From: Amorphophallus konjac
Lineage: Eukaryota > Streptophyta > Magnoliopsida > Alismatales > Araceae
NCBI GenBank assembly: GCA_022559845.1
Contig: CM040118.1
Location: 161,158,331-161,222,330, forward strand
Direction: 5' to 3'
Length of the DNA: 64,000 nt
Below are positions 10,478-21,359 of this stretch, in pieces. Under the pieces are notes generated by a model. That model made no database searches, was not told where the DNA came from, and saw only the letters and a list, made by a program, of their open reading frames with translations. The first letter of the stretch is position 1; each line of letters starts with the position of its first letter. Position numbers and translations under genes: made by a program.

Positions 10478-10941
10478 GAGTGGTCAGCACGGCGGTTAAG
10501 GTGCCTGTTGCGGAAGCTCCTTCACAGCCCGCGGGACATAAGACTGTGCGGAAGAAGGGTGCTATCCCATTGCGGCGTGTGCTCACCTGCTCAGCGTCCC
10601 GTCAGGCGACGGAGGAGGCGGGCCAACCCGAGATCAGCATAGATATTTCTTCGAGTAGCTCTGCCACCCCTTCTGACGAAGAGATTGGCCATCATTCTTC
10701 AGAAGGTGATGAACAAGTGTCTGCAGCAGACAGCAAAGGGGCAACGGCTCCCTTTACACTATCAAGCGATGCTTTGATTTTCAGTCCTCCGAGGCTACCG
10801 AGGGCATCATCCGAGGGAGTGTTGCAGGAGGAATTTGCTGGATTGGACGTGGAGGTGGAGATAACCCCTCCTTTTGCTGCTTCATCTGCAGGGTTGGAAT
10901 CTTCTATTCAGGGGCTTGAAGAGATGGATACTGTCATCATA

Positions 10942-11025
10942 GTAAATCATGTCCGCCCCTTTACAGAGCCGTATATCCCCCTCTCTTTTTTGCCACCTTG
11001 GTGTTTACATGAATTTTCATTCCAG
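10942..11025 (+). other. Candidate intron 4 of the PMD gene
   Basis: This 84-bp interval has donor ATA|GTAAAT and acceptor TTCATTCCAG and is phase 0. The interval is also open if left unspliced, so the call rests on splice-site quality and the T-rich composition before the acceptor. Confidence 0.45.
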
Positions 11026-12117
11026 GAACCCAAAGCCGCTATTCATTCCCCGACATCGACTTCTGGTACTGCTGTGGTTTCATCAGAGGCCTCGGATCTG
11101 CTACCGCTGGCCATCACATCTCCTTCAGGGACAACCACCCTACTCCGCCCCGTGCCGGTGAGGATACATTCGACTGCTGGGGGATTACCCTCGGAGCCGA
11201 GCCAGTCGGGGGAGAGTCTTGTTCTGGCGTCGACGACAGAATTGAGGGCTGAGGCCGACCCGCAAAGGGGGTCTGCTTTTGTATCAGCGGCCATAATGAC
11301 GATCGCGCATGATTCTGCAGCTCCATTTGTGTCGGAGACAGAGTTAGAACCTCTGTCCCTCCTAGGCTCTATGGAAGGAAGCCCTGACAGGAGTCTGACG
11401 GAGTAGGAACATGCTGCCGTGGTATCTGCTTCTTCGGCTTTGGTGGCCGTTCCATCTTCCTCTTCCGAGCCGGATACCGGCTTATGGGCTTCTATAGACG
11501 GGGAAGTGACTTTCGAGGTGCCTCCGGCAGCTTCCCTGGGCATTACCTCATCGGAGGAATTTGTTTGGCAGCATCTAGAGATGTTGCGTCAGGTTGTGGA
11601 ATCTCAGCCGACACTATCTTACTCGCAGTTGAAGGAGGTAGCTGTGCGACTGACGATCGGACTGCAGGCATTAGGCTGCCCTTTAGACATCTGGGCCCAG
11701 CGGGTGCTTTTCATGCTGAAATTTGTGAACCGCCGGGATTTTCTTGAGAAGATGATGGGTGACCGGCTGGCGGCCCTCAAGCTGCAGAAAGCTGACTGTC
11801 AGGCAGGGCTGACGTCTCTGACCTCTGATCTTCAGGAGAGCAGGGCTCAGGTTGAGGCTTCCGCAACCCAGGCACATATTCTACGTAACCGACGGGAAGA
11901 CCTCCGTGCTGAATTGGCTACCGTAGAGGCTGAGATACCGCGGCTGGAGGCTGCGGAAGTCCAAGGCATCGAGAGAACTTCTTTGCTGGAGGGCCGAGTT
12001 GCGTCTTTGGAGACTGAGGTGACTCGGGTTCAGGAAGAGGAAATGCAGCTCCATGAACTGGGGGTGGCTCCTCATGTTAGGCTTATTGACTTTGCGGATA
12101 TTTTCAGGCGACCTTAA

Positions 12118-12470
12118 CAGATCCGCCTTTGTAATATGTCCCCTCAGAAGGGCTCCTTTTGTATTCACTTCCCTTTTTTGTAATGGAATAGAAGTCTCCT
12201 TCACTATATATTTTTTTGGTGTCCACGTTCACACTCACATTCTGTAGTGTCTTGTGGCAATTCTGGCGACCTGCTTGGAAGTACCTTCGTGTCCGTGTCG
12301 CAGGAGAGCGTCCACTCTTTCAAAGAAAGGATGGGGGCCTCGCTCCACCGCGGGACAGGGTTCCAGAGGCTGCCAGGTTGGTGCAGACATAGGTCTTGCT
12401 GACAAGAGGCGTCGAAATCGTGACTGCTGGTCGCTTGTGGTAATTCCATTATTGACCCTGATTGGGGGAG
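12118..12470. other. 3' flank of the PMD gene
   Basis: I see no gene here. The first 60 bases are T-rich and may hold the polyadenylation region of the PMD gene. The rest is unique-looking sequence that runs into the repeat array at GTTGACAAACCTTGTC. Confidence 0.4.
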
Positions 12471-13898
12471 ATGTTGACAAACCTTGTCGATGGTGACAAG
12501 GGTCGAAGGGGTAGATGGCATTGCCGATGGTGACAAAAACCAGAAGGGTAGCGACCGGTCTTGCCGATGATGACAAGGGTCGAAAAGGGTAGACGGTCTT
12601 GACGATGGTGACAAGAACCGGGTAGGGTAGTGACCGGTCTTGCCGATGGTGACAAGGGTCGAAAAGGGTAGACAGTCTTGCCGATGGTGACGAGAACCGA
12701 AAAGGGTAGCGACCGATCTTGTCGATGGTGACAAGGGTCGAAAAGGGTAGACGGTCTTGCCGATGGTGACAAAAACCGAAAAGGGTAGATGATATTGCCG
12801 ATGGTGATAAAAATTAGAAAGGGTAGCGACCGATCTTGCCGATGGTGATAAGGGTCGAAAAGGGTAGACGGTATTGTCGATGGTGACAAAAATCGGAAAG
12901 GGTAGCGACCGATCTTGCCGATGGTGACAAGGGTCGAAAAGGGTAGATGGTATTGCCGATGGTGACAAAAACCGAAAAGGGTAGCGACCAATCTTACCGA
13001 TGGTGACAAGGGTCGAAAAGGGTAGACGGTATTACCGATGGTGACAAAAACTGAAAAGGGTAGCGACCGATCTTGCCGATGATGACAAGGGTCGAAAAGG
13101 GTAGACGGTATTGCTGATGGTGATAAAAACCGAAAAGGGTAGCGACCGATCTTGCCGATGGTGACAAGGGTCGAAAAGGGTAGATGGTATTGCCGATGGT
13201 GACAAAAACCGAAATGGGTAGCGACCGATCTTGTCGATGGTGACAAGGGTCGAAAAGGGTAGATGGTATTACCGATGGTGACAAAAACTGAAAAGGGTAG
13301 CGACCGATCTTGCCGATGGTGACAAGGGTTGAAAAGGGTAGATAGTATTGCCGATGGTGACAAAAACCGAAAAGGGTAGCGACCGATCTTGCTGATGGTG
13401 ACAAGGGTCGAAAAGGGTAGATGGTATTACCGATGGTGACAAAAATAAAAAAGGGTAGCGACTGATCTTGCCGATGGTGACAAGAGTCGAAAAGGGTAGA
13501 CGGTATTGCCGATGGTGACAAAAATCGAAAAGGGTAGCGACCGATCTTGTCGATGATGACAAGGGTCGAAAAGGGTAGACGGTATTGCCAATGGTGACAA
13601 AAACTGAAAAGGGTAGCGACCGATCTTGCTGATGGTGACAAGGGTCGAAAAGGGTAGACGGTATTGCCGATGGTGACAAAAATCAGAAAGGGTAGCGACC
13701 GATCTTGCTGATGGTGACAAGGGTCGAAAAGGGTAGACGGTATTGCCGATGGTGACAAAAACCGAAAAGGGTAGCGACCGATCTTGCCGATTGTGACAAG
13801 GGTCAAAAAGGGTAGACGGTATTGCCGATGGTGACAAAAATCGAAAAGGGTAGCGACCGATCTTGCCGATGGTGACAAGGGTCGAAAAGGGTAGACAA
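12471..13898. repeat. 79-bp tandem repeat array
   Basis: About 18 head-to-tail units have a spacing of 79 bp (for example 13148 to 13227). Each unit has two half-units built on a GCCGATGGTGACAA core, one followed by GGGTCGAAAAGGGTAGA and one by AAACCGAAAAGGGTAGCGAC. Because 79 is not a multiple of three, all three minus frames cycle through the same 79-residue pattern. The long minus-strand frames here are repeat-derived and I do not call them genes. The array lies downstream of E4 pol, where Tat elements are known to build satellites. Confidence 0.95.
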
Positions 13899-14017
13899 TA
13901 GATGTATGTAAGTGGGATATCAGATGAAGACTCCGCCTCGACCTTGTAAATGGCCTTCTGGACGGAGGATGGTTCATCACTATTCATCATTCAAAATTTT
14001 TTATTCACATTACTGAC

Positions 14018-14170
14018 CTAAGCGCCCTTTCGGGTTTTCACCGAGGCCAGCCCCCTCTTGCTTTTGCCCGCGGCCCTTTCGGGTTTTCACGCGGCGGGGT
14101 ACCCGATTTTGCCTGCGACGCCCTTTCGGGTTTTCACCACAGTTGGGTTATAGTCATTTTTACACTTGTC
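14018..14170. repeat. CCCTTTCGGG block, copy 1
   Basis: Three instances of GCCCTTTCGGGTTTTCAC occur near 14022, 14072 and 14119 with different spacers. The whole roughly 150-bp block is repeated at 14777-14930. Confidence 0.85.
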
Positions 14171-14269
14171 CTGATATAGGAACAAGTCTGGCGGGGTATC
14201 TCTATTTTTAACCCTATTTTCTTTTCTTTTTTTTTATTTGTATAGGATACAGAAGAACTGGACCGTGAA

Positions 14270-14700
14270 AATGTTGACAGACCTTGTCGATGATGACAAG
14301 GATTGAACCCTGCTTCGGTTCTTTGACACCGGCTAGATGTCGAAGCAAAGGATATGGTCTATTAACAAGGATGTAAGATTCGAGTTAGGGGTAAAGATCG
14401 ACCGATCTCGCCGATGATGACGAGGGTCAAACACATGTTTATTAACCAGCATAGGTTATCGCCGAAACAAAGGTGAGCTTATTAGCAAGGACGGAAGGTC
14501 CAAGCTTAGGGGTAGGGATTGACTGATCTCGCCGATGATGACAACGGTCGACCATGGGTTTATTCATCAGCATGGGTCACATGCCGAAGTAAAGATGGGA
14601 TTATCAATAGGGACGTAAGGTCCGAGTGAAGGGTAGAGATCGCCCGATCTCGCCGATGATGACGAGGGTCGAACATGGGTTTATTCAAGGATTTCTGGTG
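14270..14700. repeat. About 122-bp tandem repeat, four diverged units
   Basis: Units near 14271, 14392, 14514 and 14636 share GATCTCGCCGATGATGACGA followed by GGGTC and a TTATTAACCAGCAT-type tail. The core is the same as in the 79-bp array, so the two arrays descend from one ancestor with different period lengths. Confidence 0.85.
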
Positions 14701-14776
14701 GGACTTTTGAGGGTTGTCCCTTATGGAGTTTCATCAGGTGGCGAACAGAAGAGGAATTTAGAAATTACCACTTTAC

Positions 14777-14930
14777 TGACTTAAGCGCCCTTTCGGGTTT
14801 TCACCGAAGCCAGCCCCCTCTTGCTTTTGTCCACGGGCCCTTTCAGGTTTTCACATGGCGGGGTACCCAATTTTGCCTGCGGCGCCCTTTCGGGTTTTCG
14901 CCACAGCTGGGTTATAGCCATTTTTGCACT
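14777..14930. repeat. CCCTTTCGGG block, copy 2
   Basis: This is a second copy of the block at 14018-14170. It again has three GCCCTTTCGGGTTTTCAC-type motifs, one mutated to CCCTTTCAGG. Confidence 0.85.
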
Positions 14931-15302
14931 TGTCCTAATATAGGAGCAAGTCTGGCGGGGTATCTCTATTTTTTAACCCCATTTTCTTTTCTTTCTTTTT
15001 TTTTGATATGTATAGGGTGGCAGGTCAAAGTGCGACGTTTGACCCCCTGGTTGATAGTAGATGGCTGTCGGCCGGAGCACCAGACCTTGCGCCAAGCAGA
15101 ACAGCAGGGTTATAGCCATTTTTGCACTTGTCCTAATATAGGAGCAAGTCTGGCGGGGTATCTCTATTTTTTAACTCCATTTTCTTTTCTTTCTTTTTTT
15201 TTGATATGTATAGGGTGGCAGGTCGAAGTGCGACGTTCGACCCCCTGGTTGATAGTAGATGGCTGTCGGCCGGAGCACCAGACCTTGCGCCGAGCAGAAC
15301 AG
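14914..15302. repeat. About 194-bp tandem duplication
   Basis: The segment starting GTTATAGCCATTTTTGCACT and ending GCGCC(A/G)AGCAGAACAG occurs twice in a row with few differences. A diverged relative is at about 14148-14250. Confidence 0.9.
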
Positions 15303-15415
15303 TTCATTCGTTAGCAAGGGCTGAATGCTAACGTAAAGGAGTGATCTCTCGCCGATTCGGGCGTAAGGCCTGTAACGGCAACAGCGTGGTGTATTCTTTC
15401 GGGAGCTTGGTCAGG

Positions 15416-16118
15416 GCAGAATGCCACTAACCAAGGAAGGGTAGCTCGGCTAAGGCAAAGTGCCATTAACCAAGGAGAAGGTAGCTCGATTAGGGCGGAA
15501 TGCCACCGAACCGAGGGGAGGTAGCTTGATTAGGGCGGAATGCCACTAACCAAGGAGAGGGTAGCTTGATTAGGGCGGAATGCCGCTAACCAAGGAGAGG
15601 TAGCTCGATTAGGGCGGAATGCCGCTAACCAAGGAGAAGGTAGCTTGATTAGGGCGGAATGCCCCTAAATCGAGGGGAAGTAGCTTGATTAGGGCGGAAT
15701 GCCACTAACCAAGGAGAGGGTAGCTTGATTAGGGCGGAATGCCGCTAACCAAGGAGAGGTAGCTCGATTAGGGCGGAATGCCGCTAGCCGAGGAGAAGTA
15801 GCTTGATTAGGGTAGAATGCTACTAACCAAGGAGAGGGTAGCTTGATTAGGGCGGAATGCCGCTAACCAAGGAGAGGTAGCTCGATTAGGGCGGAATGCC
15901 GCTGACCGAGGAGAAAGTACCTCGATTAGGGCGGAATGCCGTTAGCCGAGGAGAAAGTAGCTCGATTAGGACGGAATGCCGCTGACCGAGGAGAAGGTAG
16001 CTCGATTAGGGCGGAATGCCCCTAAACCGAGGGGAAGTAGCTTGATTAGGGCGGAATGCCACTAACCAAGGAGAGGGTAGCTTGATTAGGGCGGAATGCC
16101 GCTAACCAAGGAGAGGTC
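15416..16118. repeat. About 40-bp tandem repeat array
   Basis: Roughly 17 units follow the form GTAGCTTGATTAGGGCGGAA, then TGCC(A/G)CTAACCAAGGAGAG, with units of 39-41 bp. The consensus is unrelated to the 79-bp array. It ends just before the E4 integrase stop at 16130. Confidence 0.93.
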
Positions 16119-16129
16119 ATTCCGACCGA

Positions 16130-17926
16130 TCACTCGGGGAATGTTGGTTGCACTGCATGATACAACTTTATATGTTTTCCGTTGAGGAGAGAGAACTGGA
16201 TGACTCCTTTGTGGTCCACCAGGACATAGGCACCCCCTTCATATACTCGGTGGACGATATACGGCCCGACCCAGTTTTCGACCAGCTTCCCTTTGGGGTT
16301 GGAGGCCATCACTTCTTTTCTTTTGACCATTACCAGGTCTCCTTTCTTGAATTCTCGACCCTTGACTAGCTTGTCAAAAGCACGGGCCATGCGAGCTTGG
16401 TAGTGCTGGATGTTTTGCTGCGCCCGGAGGCGTTTTCCTTCGAGCTCAGCGAGCTCTTCCAATCTTCTTTCTGCATTGTTCTGCTCACCATTGACTAGTC
16501 CGTGCTGGATGGCAACTTGCAATGAAGGAACTTCAAGTTCAATCGGCACCACAGCTTCTGACCCGTAGACAAGGGAGAAGGGGGAACAGCCGGTTGGGGT
16601 CTTGTAGACAGTACGATAGGCCCAAAGTGCTTCGTACATCTTTTCTTCCCAATCTTTTTTATTAGACTTGACAGTCTTTGCCAGTAATGTGCATAAAGTC
16701 TTGTTAAAGGCTTCTACAAGTCCATTGGCTTGAGGGTTGTAGGGGGACGATGTCCTCTAGTCGATTTTGTATTTGTCGGCCAGCCGATAAACCTTCTGGT
16801 TCCTAAAGTGACTGCCATTATCAGAGATGATTCGGCTAGGGATCCCGAACCGAAATATTACATTCTGCCGGAAGAATCTTGCAACTAGTTCTCCCGTCAC
16901 ATCTCTTAGTGCTACTGCTTCCGCCCATCTGGAGAAGTAGTCCGTAGCTGCTAAGATGTATCTGCACCCTGATGAGGATGCTGGTAGCGGCCCTACTATG
17001 TCCGTGCCCCACTGAGCAAACGGCCAGCTTGGTAGGGTGGGATGCAGTGGCACTGGAGGTCTCCTTGCCACATTAGCGTGTTCTTGACATTTCTGACAAG
17101 CTTTGGCAAATTTGCAGCAATCATCAAATATGGTGGGACAATAGTAACCCAGTTTCTTTATCTCAATTTTCATCTTCGGGCCAGCTTGGTGTGCTCCAGC
17201 TGATCCTGCATGGACCTCCTGCATCACATGTCCTGCTTCTGCTGAAGACAAGTAACGGAGTAGGACTTTCCTTCGGGCATCTGCCATAATTCGGAACAAG
17301 GTCCCGCTTCTCATCTCGTAAGAATCCTTGATCCTCAGGAGCTTCATTCTCTGTTCCTTTTCTTTTGAAAGTTGCTGGTGTTGAAACCAACGTAGGAGAT
17401 GCTCTCGCCAATCGGGCTGCTGAACCCCTTCGATGACTGCTACTTCCATCTCTTGTTCGTCGGTCAGGACCTCTGTCACGCTGAGGACCTGTCGGCAGTT
17501 GATCACTGTTATATTCAGGCTTGTGTCTAGCGGGACCGCCAATGAACTGGCCAGCTTAGCGAGGGCGTCTGCCTGAGCATTCCGGCCTCGATTGATGTGC
17601 TTGATGATGATGAAGTAAAATCTTGACATCAGGCGAGTTGCCAACTGGTGGTAGGGGAGGAGCTCTTGCTTTCGCACATCAAACTCTCCCTCCAGCTGTT
17701 TTATAACTAGCATGGAGTCTCCGAATGCTTCCAGCATCTGAATTCCCATGGACAGAGTAATTTGCAACCCGATTATCAGGGCTTCATATTCTGCTTCATT
17801 GTTTGTGCATTGTTTATTTATGGAGCAGGATGTATGCACCACTTCTCCTTCTAGGGATTTCAAGACTATGCCTGCTCCTGCTCGCTGACCCGGTGGCAGA
17901 GGTGTCAATTCTAGAAGTGCCATCAA
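16130..17926 (-). pseudogene. E4 pol: second RNase H and integrase
   Basis: Reading from 17926 down, an archaeal-type RNase H (aRNH) comes first (NNEAEYEALIIGLQ, then ADALAKLASSLA). This second RNase H is diagnostic for the Tat lineage. An integrase follows with a His-Cys zinc region (ACQKCQEHA), the catalytic Asp in WGTDIVGPL, the Asp in ISDNGSHF, the Glu in GLVEAFNKT, and a C-terminal region with a basic stretch ending near 16130. An in-frame stop at 16757-16759 lies between the second Asp and the Glu, and a frameshift separates the aRNH from the upstream frame at about 17.87 kb. The product would be non-functional. Confidence 0.9.
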
Positions 17927-20669
17927 AGTATAGTTGCCATAAGGAGGGCTGTACTTGCACGGCTTCTAGGGTTTTATCTTCAGGAAGCTCCGGCTCCAAC
18001 GGGCAATCCCCGGGCACTGGGTGCTCAGCGAAGAAGTCTGCAATAGCTTGGCCCTTGACGGCCTTACGCGGCACGTAGGAGATATCAAACTCCATAAGGA
18101 TTACCGCCCATTTGCCCAGGCGGCCTTTGAGTGCCGGTTGAGACATAATGTACTTCAGGGGATCCTCTTTGGATTCCAAGCTGATTTCATGCGACAACAT
18201 ATAGTGTCAGAGCTTTTTAACTGCGAAGACCAGCGCCAGACATATCTTCTCAATATAAGTATATTTCTCTTCAGTTCTGACCAGTCTCCGACTGAGGTAA
18301 TAGAGGGCTTGTTCTTTCCATTCTTCATTATTCTGGGCCAGCATTGCCCCCAGAGAATTATGTGTAGCTGCTATATACAGTATCAATGATCGTCCTTTCA
18401 CCGGTGCGCCCAACACTGGAGGAGTTTTCAGGTAGTCTTTTAGCTTGTCGAAGGCTGCCTGGCAATCTTCATCCCAATAAAAGGGGACATCTTTCATCAT
18501 CAACTTGTGAAAAGGCTGGCATCGCCCTGACAAATTGGAAATGAAATGCCGGATATAAGCCAAACGGCCCTGTAGTGATCTCAGCTCGGAGATGTTCCTT
18601 GGCGGAGGTAACCCCTGAATCGCCTTGATCTTCGCGGGGTCTATCTCGATTCCCCGATATCAGACGATGAAGCCCAAGAATTTTCTGCTCGACACTCCGA
18701 ACGCACATTTCATAGGGTTCATTTTTAGCTCATGCTGCCTCAGCCTCTGAAAAACAATCCGGAGGTCTTGCAGATGATCTTCTTTTCTTCTGGTTTTGAC
18801 CACCAGGTCATCTATGTAGCACTCGACCTTGTGGTAGAGCAGTTCATCAAAGATTTTGGTTATTGCGCGCTGATAGGTTGCGCCAGCATTCTTTAGTCCG
18901 AACGGCATTCTCTTGTAATGATAAATGCCTTTAGGAGTTCGGAAAGCAGTATGGACTCGGTCATGCTCCGCAATCCAAATCTGATTGTAGCCAGAAGACC
19001 CGTCCATGAATGATAGGGCCTCATGGCCGGTTGTAGCATCAATCATGACCTCGGTTATCGGCACCGGGAAGTCATCTTTGGGGCAGGCTTTATTTAGATC
19101 CCGGAAGTCGACACATATCCGGATCTGTCCATTCTTCTTTTTCACGGGGACGATATTTGCTAGCCACGTGGTGTACTGATTTTCTTCAACAAATCCCACG
19201 TCAATGAGCATGTCGACTTCAGCACAAATTTGGGTGATGAGCTCTGGCCTCATGCGCCGCGGTGGTTGCTTTACCGGCTCGACGTCAGGGCTAATTGCCA
19301 ACTCATGTTGCGAGACAGCGGGGCTTAGACCCGGCATCTCTTTGTAAGTCCAGGCGAAGCAATCCCGGTATTTTAGCAGTAGCTGAATGTACAGCTCCCG
19401 TTCTTCTGGGGATAGTTGGGTGCTGAGGAAGGTAGGCCTAGGGTCCTTCTCATTTCCCAGGTTGACTTCTATTAGTTCATCGACTGTGGCTTGGCCTCCG
19501 TCTTCTATCTCCGGAGGTGCCGGTTGGAGGTCAACGAAGTCTAGAATGCCATCTTGAGGGTCGAGCACTTCGACTTCCTCGTCAGACACCGCCAGAGCTT
19601 CCTGAGGTTTCTTGATTTCTTGTGCCAGCGGCTGAGTGGATTGTTCTATTAGCAAATCCATTGCTGTCGTAGCTTCCAAGGATGAGAGAGCAGCCTTGGC
19701 GTTTGCAGATGAGATTGCAGCCATGATGGGCTGGTAACTGTTTACTGCCAGACTTGGACAGCATGCTGATTTTGCAGCAGAAGTTGAGGAAGTTTCGCCT
19801 TCTGGGACAGTTGTATCTTCCGCAGAAGTGGCTTTTTCTTCCCAGGTAGCTGGCTCCCCTTGATTGGAGTTGACCAAGGCCTCCCTAATTGGCAGAAAAG
19901 GTGTTGAAGTTGTCATTAGTATGACCTCTATGGAGGGAGAGACTCCTGCTTCTTGACTGTCTTCAGCTTCGCTGCTGCTGGCCGTATCAAATTCGGCTTG
20001 AAGGGCCGCTTCTTCAGGGTGAACCTGCTCCCAGCATCGGAAAGGGGCCGAGGTTTCTACTTCTTGATTTCCGGACTGAGCCAGTTCAAGATATTCGGCT
20101 TCCGCCGGATACTCATCAAAGGTTGCCCCCAGAGGGCTATCTTCAGTAGGGTAGAAGGTGGAGATAGTATCCACCTCGTACTGCCCACTGTAATAATATT
20201 CTTCCAGGGTGAAGCCCAACCCTGGATGTTGAGAGACACGTCTCATTTCCTTATCCAGATTTGCAGGATGCCACATCTTCTGGAAAGCTTCTTTGCGCTT
20301 TTGAGACTGATCGGGAGAAATGTGTTGCTTCTGAAACATCCTGGCCATTTGATCAGTTGTAAATGCCAGGCCTTGAACAGGAACCCGCGAGTTGGCTAGA
20401 TCTTCAGGGAGGCTGTAGTCTGTGTCTTCTCGAGTGGGATGCTCCTCAACTGTATAGAACAAGCTGCTGGGTCCATCTTCCTGTGTCACCTCCCAGGCTT
20501 TGAAAGGTTCGACAGTGGGATCATCGAGGCCGGGGACTGGCTTGGTGAGGCCGGCCGGGACTCCGATGCGGTCGTGCTGTCGATTGACCTGCACTTCCTT
20601 AGCTTTGAGATATAATGCTGGGGGTGTTTCCCTGCCGATGTCTCCAGAAGATGTGATGTGGGAGACCAC
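17814..20669 (-). pseudogene. E4 pol: reverse transcriptase and RNase H
   Basis: The RT occupies about 18660-19260. It shows VKKKNGQIRICVDFRDLNKA, a FMDGSSGYNQI stretch (more usually FMDAFSGYNQI), MPFGLKNAGATYQR and the catalytic YIDD at about 18806-18818. The first RNase H follows (LGAMLAQ, then YTYIEK). The N-terminal half (about 19300-20669) is an acidic, low-complexity linker with no recognised domain. In-frame stops at 18660 (within RYRG-type sequence) and 18207 interrupt the frame. The start of the aRNH (LYFDGTS) is reached in this frame before a frameshift. Confidence 0.92.
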
Positions 20670-20705
20670 CTTCGGCTTGACATATCCGCGCAGCGGTGGT
20701 GGATA

Positions 20706-21347
20706 TCAACCTTCACCCGATCTATTCTTCGAGGCCCCTATGGGGGCTTTAGCTTCAGAAACCTTTCGGGGAGGCCCCGTGTATAGGTTGGCGTCTGCCA
20801 AGTGACATTCAAATACCTCGAATGGATGGAGATCAGCAAATATCCTCTCCTCCTTCCCTTGGAGGCTGTATTTGATGCATTGGTGGAGCGTAGAGGGCAC
20901 CACCATATTCTCATGCAGCCACGGGCGGCCGAGTAGTGCTTTGTAAGAGGTGCGAGAGTCAATGACATGAAACTGCACCGTTGTAGTGAAATCTGCCAGG
21001 GTCAGTGTGAACTCTGCCACTCCCATTGAAACCTCACATTTTTGGTTGAAGCCAGTAATACGCATATCCCCGACTTTCTCGAGATGCACGTTAAAGTGGT
21101 GCCTCTCGTATATTCTGTAAGATAGAATGTTGACTGCTGCACCGGGATCAACCAGTATTTTGTTCAGCTCCCTTCCATTCAGGTGCCCTTTCATGTATAG
21201 CGGCCTGTTATGGCTGGCAGTAGGTAGTAGCATGTCTTCTGGAGAGAAGGTCATACTAGCTTCTGGTATAGTCTCAGCTATGCAGGCTTCAAAATGAGCA
21301 GGCGTCTGCAAAGCAGTGATGATCGCCTGTCGAGTTTCTTCACTCAA
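20706..21347 (-). pseudogene. E4 aspartic protease
   Basis: This retropepsin-like domain has the active-site motif ILVDPGAAVNIL at about 21140-21160 and the C-terminal ALLGRPWLHE. The Asp-Pro-Gly triad is a known variant in Tat elements. Stops at both ends (21360 and 20706) are in frame with gag and RT, so the segment is part of one broken gag-pol frame. Confidence 0.82.
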
Positions 21348-21359
21348 GGAGAGAATTTC

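Larger units (their letters stand above)
9839..12117 (+). pseudogene. PMD antisense gene of E4, 3' exons with coiled-coil tail
   Basis: Downstream of the PMD core the product is low-complexity (Ser, Pro, Ala, Glu rich, with a Lys/Arg patch KKARKTSSKR). It ends in a clear coiled coil at about 11750-12060 with Leu/Glu/Arg heptad character (SLTSDLQESRAQVEASATQA). Four short candidate introns (76-87 bp) keep one frame. An in-frame TAG at 11404-11406 is the second nonsense mutation, and the natural stop is at 12115-12117. PMD followed by a coiled coil is a recurrent layout in plant transposon-linked PMD proteins. There is no enzyme motif. It is antisense to gag-pol and separated from it by the repeat region. 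Confidence 0.7.

Noticed and set aside
12204..13990. Long minus-strand frames rich in CHHRQ and FRPLSPSA
   Set aside because: They are translations of the 79-bp tandem repeat in its three rotating frames, not genes.
15416..16118. Possible CRISPR-like array
   Set aside because: Units are directly adjacent with no unique spacers and the setting is a plant retrotransposon, so it is a plain tandem repeat.
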